Assembly (NCBI GenBank): GCA_024234895.1
Contig: JACKNJ010000008.1
Span: forward strand, 1-64,000
Reading direction: 5' to 3'
Origin: Gammaproteobacteria bacterium
GTDB taxonomy: Bacteria > Pseudomonadota > Gammaproteobacteria > JACKNK01
Length of the DNA stretch: 64,000 nucleotides
Positions 8,884-19,351 of this stretch are shown here, in pieces (positions within the stretch are counted from its first letter, which is position 1; the number at the start of each line of letters is the position of its first letter). Both the position numbers and the translations under genes were made by a program. The notes beneath the pieces are model-generated. The model did no database searches, was not told where the DNA came from, and saw only the letters and a program-made list of their open reading frames with translations.

Positions 8884-8911
8884 GGTGGACACAGCACCCG
8901 GCAAAGCCGGC

Positions 8912-9532
<621 letters not shown>

Positions 9533-9561
9533 GTTGATGTGACAGATAAGGGGGATGGATC

Positions 9562-9636
9562 GTAGGAGCGGCTTCAGCCGCGATCGGCGGTCGGCAAACC
9601 GCCCGGATGCCGATCGCGGCTGAAGCCGCTCCTACG
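9562..9636. repeat. Paired palindromic repeat, family R2 (copy a)
   Basis: Arms at 9562–9589 and 9609–9636, of the form GTAGGAGCGGCTTCAGCC…GATCGGC and its inverse, almost fill the ureF–ureG gap. Identical family members lie at 14308 and 19234. This is a widespread gammaproteobacterial REP/BIME-type sequence. Confidence 0.92.
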
Positions 9637-9651
9637 GTGAGGTGGCATCGC

Positions 9652-10326
9652 TCAGGAACGGAACAGCCGCGTGTATTGAGTCTCGTGCCGGCAACTGGCC
9701 AGCGACAGGGCTGGCGCGGAGGCGCCGATGTCGTCGTCGCCCAGCGCCAGTGCGGTGTCGACGGCGACGTCCAGCGCCGCCGCCAGGGCCAGCAGGATGC
9801 GCTGCCCGGCGGTCTGCCCGAGCGGCACCAGCTTGATCGCGGCGGCGACCTGATTTTCCAGCCAGGCCCAGGCGTAACCGAGCAGCGCGTCGCGTTCGGC
9901 GATGCCCCAGGCCTGCGCCGCGAACGCAAAGCCGGCGGCCTGCGAGATCAGCAGCGTCTCACGCCAAGGCCCGGCATCGGCGACGCCGAGATCGACCAGC
10001 AGCGTGACCAGCGCGCGCGCCCGCACCGCCTCCTCGGCACGCAGTTCGGCGGTTTCGCGGGCCGCCAGCAGGCATCGCGCCCAATGCCGCAGGGCGGCTT
10101 CGTCGCCGACCCCGCAAGCGATGTACATGCGGGCCAGCAGCGGCAGATCGAGATGCGCCAGAGCGTCGCCGATCAGGCCTGCGAGCCAGTCGACGGTGTC
10201 CGCCTCGTCACGCACCCAACTGGCCTCGACCGCCCACTCCAGGCCCTGCGAATACGCGAAGGCGCCGACCGGCAGCGCCGGGCTGGTGAGTTGCAGCAGG
10301 CGCAGCCGCGCCAGGGACTCAGTCAT
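9652..10326 (-). CDS. ureF: Urease accessory protein UreF
   Basis: 224 residues from the ATG at 10326 (MTESLARLRLLQLTSPALPV); the longer open frame upstream is rejected because this start gives the family N-terminus and overlaps the ureE stop by 8 bases. Conserved features are SPALPVGAFAYSQGLEWAVE, LLAARETAELR and SLASCRHETQYTRLFRS at the C-terminus. UreF is a helical protein that, with UreD and UreG, forms the GTP-dependent nickel insertion complex. Confidence 0.95.
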   Translation of the reverse strand: MTESLARLRLLQLTSPALPVGAFAYSQGLEWAVEASWVRDEADTVDWLAGLIGDALAHLDLPLLARMYIACGVGDEAALRHWARCLLAARETAELRAEEAVRARALVTLLVDLGVADAGPWRETLLISQAAGFAFAAQAWGIAERDALLGYAWAWLENQVAAAIKLVPLGQTAGQRILLALAAALDVAVDTALALGDDDIGASAPALSLASCRHETQYTRLFRS

Positions 10327-10765
10327 GGTGGTGATGGCCGCCGCCGTAGGCGCCCGGCTCGGGTTCGAACGGCGCCTGTTCGACGACCACCTCCAGACCG
10401 AGCCCACGCACCATGTCGTCGAGCACGTGGTCGTGCTGATAACGCAGCAGGCCGGTTTCGATCTGCAAGGCGACGTGGCGATTGCCGAGGTGATAGGCGG
10501 CGCGGGTGAGCCGCAGCGGGTCGTCGCTGCGTACCGTGGACACGCTCTCCGGCGCGGCCTTCACCAGCACCACCAGGCCCTCACCGCCGAGCAGGTCGCC
10601 GTCACGCAACACCCCGCCGCGCGGCAGGAACACGCCGGCACCCCGACCGTCGTCCAGGGTCACGCGCAGGCGTGATTTCACGCGTTGTTCCATGGTCAGG
10701 GTCAACGTGGCATCGGCCTCGCCAGCGTCGAGTTTTTCGGTCAGTTCAAGCATTGCTTTATCCAT
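10319..10765 (-). CDS. ureE: Urease nickel metallochaperone UreE
   Basis: 148 residues. The N-terminal domain has TMEQRVKSRLRVTLDDGR; the metal-binding domain has YHLGNRHVALQI and DHVLDDMVRGLG, whose His residues bind nickel at the dimer interface. The C-terminus is a short histidine tail (GGGHHHHD), much shorter than the His-rich tails of some enterobacterial UreE. The stop overlaps the start of ureF. An R1 repeat fills the gap to ureC, so ureE-ureF-ureG may be expressed at a different level from the structural genes. Confidence 0.95.
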   Translation of the reverse strand: MDKAMLELTEKLDAGEADATLTLTMEQRVKSRLRVTLDDGRGAGVFLPRGGVLRDGDLLGGEGLVVLVKAAPESVSTVRSDDPLRLTRAAYHLGNRHVALQIETGLLRYQHDHVLDDMVRGLGLEVVVEQAPFEPEPGAYGGGHHHHD

Positions 10766-10767
10766 GC

Positions 10768-10914
10768 GTAGGGCGGAACCCGCAGGGCTTCCGCCGGCCA
10801 GCTTGGGGGCCGGAACGAACGTCCGGGAATGTCGGTCACGGCGCCCGCGTTCATCCGGCGCATTCCGGCAAATTCGAACACGGTCCGGCGGAAGCCCTGC
10901 GGGTTCCGCCCTAC
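10768..10914. repeat. Paired palindromic repeat, family R1 (copy c)
   Basis: Arms at 10768–10795 (GTAGGGCGGAACCCGCAGGG…) and 10887–10914 enclose a spacer of about 90 bases. The element occupies the whole gap between the ureE start (10765) and the ureC stop (10916). Confidence 0.9.
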
Positions 10915-10915
10915 C

Positions 10916-12616
<1,701 letters not shown>

Positions 12617-12627
12617 GACGTCGTTCC

Positions 12628-12942
12628 TTAAGCCGGGTCCAGCGGACCCATGACCTTGCCGTTGAAGCCATACACCCGGCGGTCGCCGGCGTAGGCGACC
12701 AGTTCGACCTCGCGGGTCTGGCCCGGCTCGAAGCGCACCGCCGTGCCGGCGGGGATGTTGAGGCGGAAGCCACGGCTGGCCGCACGGTCGAATTCGAGCG
12801 CACCGTTGGTCTCGTGGAAGTGGTAATGCGAACCGACCTGAATCGGCCGGTCGCCGGTGTTGGCGACGCTGACGCTGACCGTGTCGCGGCCGACGTTCAG
12901 CTCGATCTCACCCTCGGCGGGGAGGATTTCTCCGGGGATCAT
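12628..12942 (-). CDS. ureB: Urease beta subunit
   Basis: 104 residues, the usual length for the separate bacterial subunit. It shows MIPGEILPAEGEIELNVGRD, the motif VGSHYHFHETN, and LNIPAGTAVRFEPGQTREVE. It forms the structural core of the (alpha-beta-gamma)3 enzyme with UreA and UreC. It lies 10 bases after ureA and 11 before ureC. Confidence 0.98.
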   Translation of the reverse strand: MIPGEILPAEGEIELNVGRDTVSVSVANTGDRPIQVGSHYHFHETNGALEFDRAASRGFRLNIPAGTAVRFEPGQTREVELVAYAGDRRVYGFNGKVMGPLDPA

Positions 12943-12952
12943 TGGGCGACTC

Positions 12953-13255
12953 CTAAACGATCGGATCGTGGACGGTGACCAGCTTGGTGCCGTCCGGGAA
13001 GGTGGCCTCGACCTGCACCTCAGGGATCATCTCGGCGATGCCGTCCATGACGTCGGCGCGGGTCAGCAGGGTGCGGCCGTAATCCATGAGTTCGGCGACG
13101 GTCCGGCCATCGCGCGCGCCTTCGATGATCTCGAAGCTGATCAGCGCGACCGCCTCGGGATAGTTCAGCTTCAGGCCGCGTGCGCGGCGGCGCTCGGCGA
13201 GCTGCGCGGCGGCGAACAGCAGCAATTTGTCTTTCTCGCGGGGGGTCAATTCCAT
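12953..13255 (-). CDS. ureA: Urease gamma subunit
   Basis: 100 residues from the ATG at 13255 (MELTPREKDKLLLFAAAQLA), which is the family start; the longer open frame upstream reads into an R1 repeat and is rejected. Conserved ARGLKLNYPEAVALI and DVMDGIAEMIPEVQVEATFP are present. It is a small structural subunit of urease. Confidence 0.98.
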   Translation of the reverse strand: MELTPREKDKLLLFAAAQLAERRRARGLKLNYPEAVALISFEIIEGARDGRTVAELMDYGRTLLTRADVMDGIAEMIPEVQVEATFPDGTKLVTVHDPIV

Positions 13256-13287
13256 GGGGCGGCTCTCGGGTTGACCGGATGACGAAG

Positions 13288-13432
13288 GTAGGGCGGAACC
13301 CGCAGGGGTTCCGCCGGACGGAGTCGGGGCCGGGACGACATCGGGCAAAGCGCCCGCGCCGAAGGGTTCAGACTGACCACACCGGTATATCCCGGTGCTG
13401 AGCGGCGGAAGCCCTTCGGGTTCCGCCCTACG
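13288..13432. repeat. Paired palindromic repeat, family R1 (copy d)
   Basis: Arms at 13288–13315 and 13404–13432 with a spacer of about 90 bases, filling the gap between ureD (ends 13446) and the ureA start (13255). Confidence 0.9.
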
Positions 13433-13445
13433 ACGGCAATGAACA

Positions 13446-14279
13446 TCATGTCGACCATATGCGCGGCGGGCTTGGCGCGCGACCGATGGTCAACGGTCGC
13501 AGCGTCCGCCAGAGGGCGCGGAAGCCGCGCTGGGCGAACTCGGTGCTGGCGCCGAGATAACGGCAGATCAGCAGATCATCGATGCGGGTCAGGCCGAAGC
13601 CGTCCGCGTTCAGCGTCTCGCGGGCCAGCGCCTCGGCGGCGGCATCGGCGTGGCTGAGCACGCACACGCCGGTGACCGGCGCGCCGGCCAGCAGGGCCTT
13701 GCGATTCAGGGTGTCGGGCTGCACGCGCAGGCGTTCGAGCAGCACCGGCGCACCGTCACGCCAGAGTTCGAAGGCCAGGTCGGCGCGGCCCCTGCCCAGG
13801 GTCTCGGAGTTGGTCGGGCGACCGAAACATTGGATATCCCAGGCCGCGATGCGGGCGTCGCCCGCCAGATCGATGCGCGTCTTCGCACGCAGCAGGGCGT
13901 CGGCGAACAGGATGGTTTCCTGCGGCAGCCATTCCAGCACCGCACCGGCGGCGACACGCAGGTGCTGGTTCTGATGCGCGTACTGGCCGGCACTGCGGTA
14001 GAACTTGGTGGCGCCGGGGGTGGTCAGCAGCGCGTGACCGCCAGCCACCTCGACATGCACATCCAGGCGATCGCCACCCACCACCCCGCCTGGCGGATGC
14101 AGCAGATAGACGTGGGCGACGCCGCCCTCGGGATACAGCACGCGCTGAACCGACAACGGCCCACGGCGACGTCGGTGCACCAGCGCGGTCCGCGCCTCGC
14201 CAGCGCCGGGACGGGCCTCGAAGCCGAGTTCGAGTTCCGCGTGCCAGCCGCTCGCCGTCGGGGCGATCACCGAGTTCAT
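13446..14279 (-). CDS. ureD: Urease accessory protein UreD/UreH
   Basis: 277 residues from the ATG at 14279 (MNSVIAPTASGWHAELELGF); an ATG six codons earlier is also possible. Family motifs are RRRRGPLSVQRVLYPEG, LLHPPGGVVGGDRL, TTPGATKFYRS and LPQETILFADA. UreD is the scaffold that binds apo-urease and recruits UreF and UreG for nickel insertion. It is the first gene of ureDABCEFG and has R2 and R1 repeats on its two sides. Confidence 0.95.
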   Translation of the reverse strand: MNSVIAPTASGWHAELELGFEARPGAGEARTALVHRRRRGPLSVQRVLYPEGGVAHVYLLHPPGGVVGGDRLDVHVEVAGGHALLTTPGATKFYRSAGQYAHQNQHLRVAAGAVLEWLPQETILFADALLRAKTRIDLAGDARIAAWDIQCFGRPTNSETLGRGRADLAFELWRDGAPVLLERLRVQPDTLNRKALLAGAPVTGVCVLSHADAAAEALARETLNADGFGLTRIDDLLICRYLGASTEFAQRGFRALWRTLRPLTIGRAPSPPRIWST

Positions 14280-14307
14280 AGGCCTGAGACCGCCCATCCG
14301 CGTGTCC

Positions 14308-14381
14308 GTAGGAGCGGCTTCAGCCGCGAGCAGCGCTTATCGAAACGCACGACGCTGATCGCGGCTGAAGCCGCTCCTACG
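14308..14381. repeat. Paired palindromic repeat, family R2 (copy b)
   Basis: Arms starting at 14308 (GTAGGAGCGGCTTCAGCC…) and ending at 14381 (…CCGCTCCTACG), immediately upstream of ureD. Confidence 0.9.
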
Positions 14382-14418
14382 GGAGCTCCGGATGCGTTGG
14401 CTGTCATCGAGTTTGGGA

Positions 14419-14622
14419 TCAGTCCTTGCGGACACGGACACGCACGGCGTCCCGCCTGGCATGCAGCCGGCGGATCACGAAGAACATCGGCACCGCGAAC
14501 AGACCGGCGATGAGCAGATGTTCGAGGAAATGCTGCGCGTTACCCGCGTGACTCGGATGGGCGACGCCCAGGACGGGCAGCAGGGAAAGGGAAATGGCGG
14601 TCAGAGCGGTGTCGAGCTTCAT
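14419..14622 (-). CDS. Small His-containing membrane protein between urtE and ureD
   Basis: 67 residues: signal-like N-terminus (MKLDTALTAISLSLLPVLGV), then a polar stretch with five His (AHPSHAGNAQHFLEHLL), one transmembrane helix (LIAGLFAVPMFFVI) and a strongly basic tail (RRLHARRDAVRVRVRKD). It begins 11 bases after urtE and lies in the same direction as the urt and ure genes. The histidines next to the membrane suggest a metal-related role such as nickel handling, in the manner of HupE/UreJ, but it is far too short to be a HupE protein. I do not recognise a named family. Confidence 0.65.
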   Translation of the reverse strand: MKLDTALTAISLSLLPVLGVAHPSHAGNAQHFLEHLLIAGLFAVPMFFVIRRLHARRDAVRVRVRKD

Positions 14623-14633
14623 GGTGGTTTCCG

Positions 14634-15329
14634 TCAGACAGTCAGGTATTCGTGAACCAGTTCGTCGCTCAGTTCGGCGATCTCGCCAGCCGCGACCTGG
14701 CGGCCGCGATCGAGGATGCAGAAGCGATCCGCGACGCGACGTGCGAAGGGGAGTTTTTGTTCCACGAGCAGGACCGTCAAGCCGAGTTCGGAACGCAGCT
14801 TGATGATGAGGTCGCCGATCTCGTGGACGATGTTGGGCTGGATGCCCTCGGTGGGCTCATCGAGCACCAGCAGCTTCGGGTCGGTGACCAGGGCACGGCC
14901 GATCGCGAGCTGCTGTTGCTGACCGCCGGACAGGTCGCCGCCGCGACGATGCCTCATGTCCTTGAACACCGGGAACATCGCGTAGACCGATTCAGGGATG
15001 ACCTTGGCCTTGTCCGCACGCGCGGGCAGGCCGATGCGCAGATTCTCCTCGACGGTCAGCAACGGGAAAATCTGCCGCCCCTGCGGCACGTAACCGATGC
15101 CGATGGTGGCGCGTTGCTCGGCGCTGAAGGAGCTGAGGTCCTGACCGTCGTAGGCGATCGACCCGGAACGGGTCTTGAGCAGGCCCATCACGCATTGCAG
15201 CAGCGTGGTCTTGCCGACCCCGTTGCGCCCCATCAGGCAGGTGATCCGGCCCTCGGGCACGTCGAGATCGAGGTCCCACAGGGTGTGGGATTCGCCGTAG
15301 AACTGGTTGAGTGCGGAGACGTTGAGCAT
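14634..15329 (-). CDS. urtE: Urea ABC transporter ATPase UrtE
   Basis: 231 residues. Walker A GRNGVGKTTLL, Q-loop region, signature LSGGQQQQLAIGRAL, Walker B LLVLDEPTEGIQPNIV. The N-terminus MLNVSALNQFYGESHTLWDL is typical of UrtE. It is one of two ATPases of the urea importer of the branched-chain amino-acid transporter class (LivF-like). An R3 repeat separates it from urtD. Confidence 0.95.
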   Translation of the reverse strand: MLNVSALNQFYGESHTLWDLDLDVPEGRITCLMGRNGVGKTTLLQCVMGLLKTRSGSIAYDGQDLSSFSAEQRATIGIGYVPQGRQIFPLLTVEENLRIGLPARADKAKVIPESVYAMFPVFKDMRHRRGGDLSGGQQQQLAIGRALVTDPKLLVLDEPTEGIQPNIVHEIGDLIIKLRSELGLTVLLVEQKLPFARRVADRFCILDRGRQVAAGEIAELSDELVHEYLTV

Positions 15330-15345
15330 GGGGAATCAGCCCCCC

Positions 15346-15461
15346 GTAGGATGGGCAAAGGACCGAAGGGACGTGCCCATCGCAGGCTCCCGGGCCAAGA
15401 TCGAATGTTGGGAAATCGCCCACCACTTGCGATGGGCACGCTGCGCTTTGCCCATCCTACG
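15346..15461. repeat. Paired palindromic repeat, family R3 (copy a)
   Basis: Arms at 15346–15382 (GTAGGATGGGCAAAG…GTGCCCATCG) and 15429–15461 (its inverse, ending …CCCATCCTACG) around a spacer of about 46 bases, between urtD and urtE. A second copy is at 17463. Confidence 0.9.
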
Positions 15462-15495
15462 AAAGTGCGATGGCTTCGGCGGATGGGTGGACGGT

Positions 15496-16308
15496 TTAAC
15501 CACCGAGGTAAACCTCCCGCACGCGCGGATCGGCCTGGACCTGGTCCATGTTGCCTTCGGCGAGCACGTGACCCTGATGCAGCACGGTGACGCGGGAATT
15601 GAGGGCGCGCACGAAGTCCATGTCGTGTTCGACCACGACCACGCTGTGGTGACCGGCGAGTCCGGTGAGCAGTTCGACGGTGCGGTCCATCTCCTGATGG
15701 GTCATGCCGGCGGCGGGTTCGTCGACCAGCAGCAGCAACGGGTTCTGCATCAGCAGCATGCCGATCTCCAGCCACTGCTTCTGCCCGTGCGACAGCGCCC
15801 CGGCGGTGCGCTGCGATTCGTCCTTGAGCGCGATGGTTTCGAGCACGCTGTCGATGCGCTCGCGCTGCTCGGGATTGAGACGTGCGCGGAACGTGGTCCA
15901 CACGCCCTTGGGGCCGGCCATGGCCAGCTCCAGGTTCTCGAACACGCTCAGTTCCTCGAACACGGTCGGCTTCTGGAACTTGCGGCCGATGCCGGCCTGC
16001 GCGATCTCCGCCTCGCTCATCTTGAGCAGATTCATGCGCTGGCCGAACCAGACCTGGCCGCTATCCGGGCGAGTCTTGCCGGTGATGATGTCCATCATCG
16101 TGGTCTTGCCGGCGCCGTTGGGGCCGATCACGCAGCGCAGTTCGCCGGCATCGACGTAGAAGTTCAGGTCGTTGATGGCCTTGAAGCCGTCGAAGGCGAC
16201 CGACACGCCTTCCATGTACAGCACCGTGCCGTGGCTGAGATCGAGGTCCTCGACGATGCGCGGCACCAGCAGGTCGAACACCCGGTCGCGCTGGATCAGG
16301 CCACTCAT
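15496..16308 (-). CDS. urtD: Urea ABC transporter ATPase UrtD
   Basis: 270 residues from the ATG at 16308, which overlaps the urtC stop (ATGA); the much longer open frame upstream is an out-of-frame reading of urtC. Walker A GPNGAGKTTMMDIITGKTRP, signature ALSHGQKQWLEIGM (the SHG variant typical of LivG-type ATPases), Walker B LLLLVDEPAAGMT. It is the partner of UrtE in powering urea uptake. Confidence 0.95.
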   Translation of the reverse strand: MSGLIQRDRVFDLLVPRIVEDLDLSHGTVLYMEGVSVAFDGFKAINDLNFYVDAGELRCVIGPNGAGKTTMMDIITGKTRPDSGQVWFGQRMNLLKMSEAEIAQAGIGRKFQKPTVFEELSVFENLELAMAGPKGVWTTFRARLNPEQRERIDSVLETIALKDESQRTAGALSHGQKQWLEIGMLLMQNPLLLLVDEPAAGMTHQEMDRTVELLTGLAGHHSVVVVEHDMDFVRALNSRVTVLHQGHVLAEGNMDQVQADPRVREVYLGG

Positions 16309-17438
16309 GACGCGGCCTCCGAAGCGGCGGGGGCCGGGCTTGGCGGCGTTGGGGGAATCGCCTTCTCCCGACGGCGCAACAGCCCGGCGATGCCACGCGG
16401 CAGGAACAGCGTGACCAGCACGAACATCGCCCCGAGCGCGAACAGCCAGGCGTCCGGCAAGGCGGCGGTGAACACCGACTTGGCGTAGTTCACGGTCAAC
16501 GCCCCCATGACCGCGCCGTACAGCGTCGCGCGGCCACCGAGCGCGACCCAGATGACGATCTCGATCGAGTTCAGCGGCGAGAACTCGCTGGGGTTGATGA
16601 TGCCGACCTGCGGCACGTACAACGCCCCGGCGATGCCGGCGAGCACCGCCGAGAAGGTGAAGATCGCCAGCTTCACGTACTCGACCCGGTAGCCGATGAA
16701 GCGGGTGCGCGATTCCGCGTCGCGGATCGCCGCCGCGACCCGGCCGAGACGCGAGACCACGATCGCCCGGCAGCTCAGATAACCGAGGATCAGGGCGATG
16801 CCGGAGGCCAGGAACAGGCCGATGCGGGTCGAATCCGCCTGCAACGAAAAGCCGAGGATGTCCTTGAAGTCGGTCAGGCCGTTGTTGCCACCGAAGCCCA
16901 TCTCGTTGCGGAAGAAGGCCAGCATCAGCGCGTAGGTCAGGGCCTGGGTGATGATCGACAGATACACGCCGGTGACCCGCGAACGGAACGCGAAGTAACC
17001 GAACACAAAGGCCAGCAGGCCGGGCGCGAGGCCGACCATCAGCAGCGCGAACGGGAAGCTGTCGAAGCCGTGCCAGAACCACGGCAGTTCCTGCCAGTTC
17101 AGGAACACCATGAAGTCCGGCAGTTCCGGGTTGCCGTACACGCCCCGGTCGCCGATCTGGCGCATCAGGTACATGCCCATCGCGTAACCGCCGAGCGCGA
17201 AGAAGGCACCGTGGCCGAGGCTGAGGATGCCGAGGTAGCCCCAGACCAGGTCGACCGCGATCGCCAGCAGCGCGTAGGTCAGGTATTTGCCGAGCAACGT
17301 GACCGCGTAGGTGGACAGGTGCAGCGCATTGCTTTCCGGCAGCGCGTGCAGGATCGGCACCGCGATCAGCGTGATGATCAGCAGGGCCAGGAAGACCTGG
17401 CCCCCACGGTCGTTCTTGAGCAGGCGGGTGATCAGCAT
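16305..17438 (-). CDS. urtC: Urea ABC transporter permease UrtC
   Basis: 377 residues from the ATG at 17438 (MLITRLLKNDRGGQVFLALL); the frame extends further upstream only through an R3 repeat. It is a LivM-like permease with about ten hydrophobic segments, and has DLVWGYLGILSLGHGAFFAL, RVTGVYLSIITQALTYAL and the cytoplasmic coupling region with RAIVVSRLGRVAAAIRDAES. It pairs with UrtB in the membrane. Confidence 0.95.
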   Translation of the reverse strand: MLITRLLKNDRGGQVFLALLIITLIAVPILHALPESNALHLSTYAVTLLGKYLTYALLAIAVDLVWGYLGILSLGHGAFFALGGYAMGMYLMRQIGDRGVYGNPELPDFMVFLNWQELPWFWHGFDSFPFALLMVGLAPGLLAFVFGYFAFRSRVTGVYLSIITQALTYALMLAFFRNEMGFGGNNGLTDFKDILGFSLQADSTRIGLFLASGIALILGYLSCRAIVVSRLGRVAAAIRDAESRTRFIGYRVEYVKLAIFTFSAVLAGIAGALYVPQVGIINPSEFSPLNSIEIVIWVALGGRATLYGAVMGALTVNYAKSVFTAALPDAWLFALGAMFVLVTLFLPRGIAGLLRRREKAIPPTPPSPAPAASEAAS

Positions 17439-17462
17439 GAGATGCGGTTCCCGAAGGTACCC

Positions 17463-17578
17463 GTAGGATGGGCAAAGGACCGTAGGGACGTGCCCATCGA
17501 CACGGCCATCGACAGCATCAAACCTTGCCGAACCTCCAACCACTTACGATGGGCACGCTGCGCTTTGCCCATCCTACG
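17463..17578. repeat. Paired palindromic repeat, family R3 (copy b)
   Basis: Arms 17463–17499 and 17547–17578, the same sequence as copy a, between urtC and urtB. Part of the spacer next to the right arm (CCAACCACTT) also resembles copy a (CCACCACTT), so whole elements seem to have been copied. Confidence 0.9.
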
Positions 17579-17607
17579 AAGTACGACAGCAAGGGCCTGT
17601 TTCATGA

Positions 17608-19209
17608 TCAACCCTCCGCCGCGCGGCCTTTCTGCGGGAACAACCCGCGCGACCGCTTCTGGATGAACAGGATGATGAACACCAGCACCAGGATCTTGGC
17701 GAGCACCGCGCCGGACCAGGGTTCGAGGATCTTGTTGGCGACGCCCAGGCTCAGGCCCGCGACCAGCGTGCCCCACAGGTTTCCGACGCCCCCGAAGACC
17801 ACGACCATGAAGCTGTCGACGATGTAGCTCTGGCCGAGGTTGGGGCCGACGTTGGTCAGCTGCGACAGCGCCACGCCGGCGACCCCGGCGATGCCGGAGC
17901 CCAGCCCGAAGGTCAGCGCGTCGACGCGCGCCGAACGCACGCCCATGGCCCGCGCCATGGCCCGATTCTGCGCGACCGCGCGCACCTCCAGGCCCAGACG
18001 CGTCTTCTTCAGGACCATGAACAGCGCGGCGAACACGATCAGGCTGAACACAAAGATGTAGAGGCGGTTGTAGGTCAGCGACAGCACCGGGTTGATCTGC
18101 CACAGGCCGCTCATGAACTCGGGGTTCTCGACCGGCACGTTCTGCGGCGAGATCAGCGTGCGCACCAGCTGTTGCAGCACCAGGCTGATGCCGAAGGTGG
18201 CGAGCAGGGTCTCCAGCGGACGGCCATAGAGGAAGCGGATCACGCCGCGTTCGATGCCAATGCCGGCCAGGCCGGAGACCACGAAGGCCGCCGGGATCGC
18301 CAGCAGCAGCGACACCCCGGGCAGGCTCGGCATCGCCTGCTGGATCAGGTAAGTCGTGTAGGCGCCGAGCATGATCAGCTCGCCGTGCGCCATGTTGATC
18401 ACGCCCATCACGCCGAAGGTGATGGCCAGGCCGATCGCGGCCAGCACCAGCACCGAGCCGGCGGACAGGCCGAAGAACAGGGTTTCCAGCAGCGCGTAGT
18501 GATCGACCTGCTGCTGGATCAGATTGAGCTGGTGCTGCGCGGCCTCGCGCACGGCGGGGTCGGCGTCGTGGTCGGCGGTCGCCTGCAGGGCATTGCGTAC
18601 CGTCGGTTCCAGACGGCCGGCCAGGGCATCGACCGCCGCCAGGCGTTCATCCGCATCGCTGTTGCCGAGCCGGGACACGGCCAGCGCGATTTCGGTAAGC
18701 GCGCGCACGGCGGGATCGGTTTCGCTCGCGAGCAGGGTCCGCAGCTGCGGAATCGCGGCCGGGTCGGGCTTGGCGAGCATGGCGCCGACCGCCGCCAGAC
18801 GTCTGGCCGGGTCGGGGGAATTCAGGTCGAGGCTGGCGAGCGCCGCGTCGATGCGTCCGCGCACGGTGTTGTTGATCGGCAGCTTCCTGACCTTGCGCGA
18901 ACTCTCGACGCCGAGGTCTTCACCGCTGAACACATCGCGGATCGCGTAGCCGGCGTCGCCGTCGATGGCCCAGACCAGGCGATCGGTCCGGGTGTAGCGG
19001 CGCAGGCTGCCGTCCTGCAGGCCATTGAGCAATTCGACGGCCTTCGGGTGGCCACTCGCCACCAGGGCATCGACGCCCTGAGCCTTGACGTCGAAGTCGT
19101 TGTCCATGATCTGCGCGAACGCCGCGTCGAGCGCCGGGTCACCGGTTTCGATCTCGGCGGCGGACAGCAGGCCGGGCAACAGCATCAGGACCAGCAGGGC
19201 AAAACGCAT
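17608..19209 (-). CDS. urtB: Urea ABC transporter permease UrtB
   Basis: 533 residues. It starts with a signal peptide (MRFALLVLMLLPGLLSAAE) and has a periplasmic helical-repeat region up to about residue 225 (LAAVGAMLAKPDPAAIPQLR, DPAVRALTEIALAV), a feature that distinguishes UrtB from LivH. The C-terminal half is a LivH-type permease with ITFGVMGVINMAHGELIMLG and RAVAQNRAMARAMGVRSARV. It is essential for the urea channel with UrtC. Confidence 0.95.
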   Translation of the reverse strand: MRFALLVLMLLPGLLSAAEIETGDPALDAAFAQIMDNDFDVKAQGVDALVASGHPKAVELLNGLQDGSLRRYTRTDRLVWAIDGDAGYAIRDVFSGEDLGVESSRKVRKLPINNTVRGRIDAALASLDLNSPDPARRLAAVGAMLAKPDPAAIPQLRTLLASETDPAVRALTEIALAVSRLGNSDADERLAAVDALAGRLEPTVRNALQATADHDADPAVREAAQHQLNLIQQQVDHYALLETLFFGLSAGSVLVLAAIGLAITFGVMGVINMAHGELIMLGAYTTYLIQQAMPSLPGVSLLLAIPAAFVVSGLAGIGIERGVIRFLYGRPLETLLATFGISLVLQQLVRTLISPQNVPVENPEFMSGLWQINPVLSLTYNRLYIFVFSLIVFAALFMVLKKTRLGLEVRAVAQNRAMARAMGVRSARVDALTFGLGSGIAGVAGVALSQLTNVGPNLGQSYIVDSFMVVVFGGVGNLWGTLVAGLSLGVANKILEPWSGAVLAKILVLVFIILFIQKRSRGLFPQKGRAAEG

Positions 19210-19233
19210 GAACGGCAGTCCTTGATCGAAGGT

Positions 19234-19306
19234 GTAGGAGCGGCTTCAGCCGCGATCGGCATCGACACGAGGTTCTGGCGCCGATCGCGGCTGAAGCCGC
19301 TCCTAC
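19234..19306. repeat. Paired palindromic repeat, family R2 (copy c)
   Basis: Arms from 19234 (GTAGGAGCGGCTTCAGCC…) to 19306 (…CCGCTCCTAC), between urtA and urtB. A hairpin directly after the binding-protein gene is well placed to keep urtA mRNA more abundant than the permease mRNA. Confidence 0.9.
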
Positions 19307-19351
19307 AGGGGATGAACACCGGGCGGGGTCAGCCCCGCCCGGTCGCCGGCA

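Noticed and set aside
16309..17475. N-terminal extension of the urtD frame to 659 codons
   Set aside because: The extension reads urtC out of frame; the urtD ATG overlapping the urtC stop gives the correct family start.
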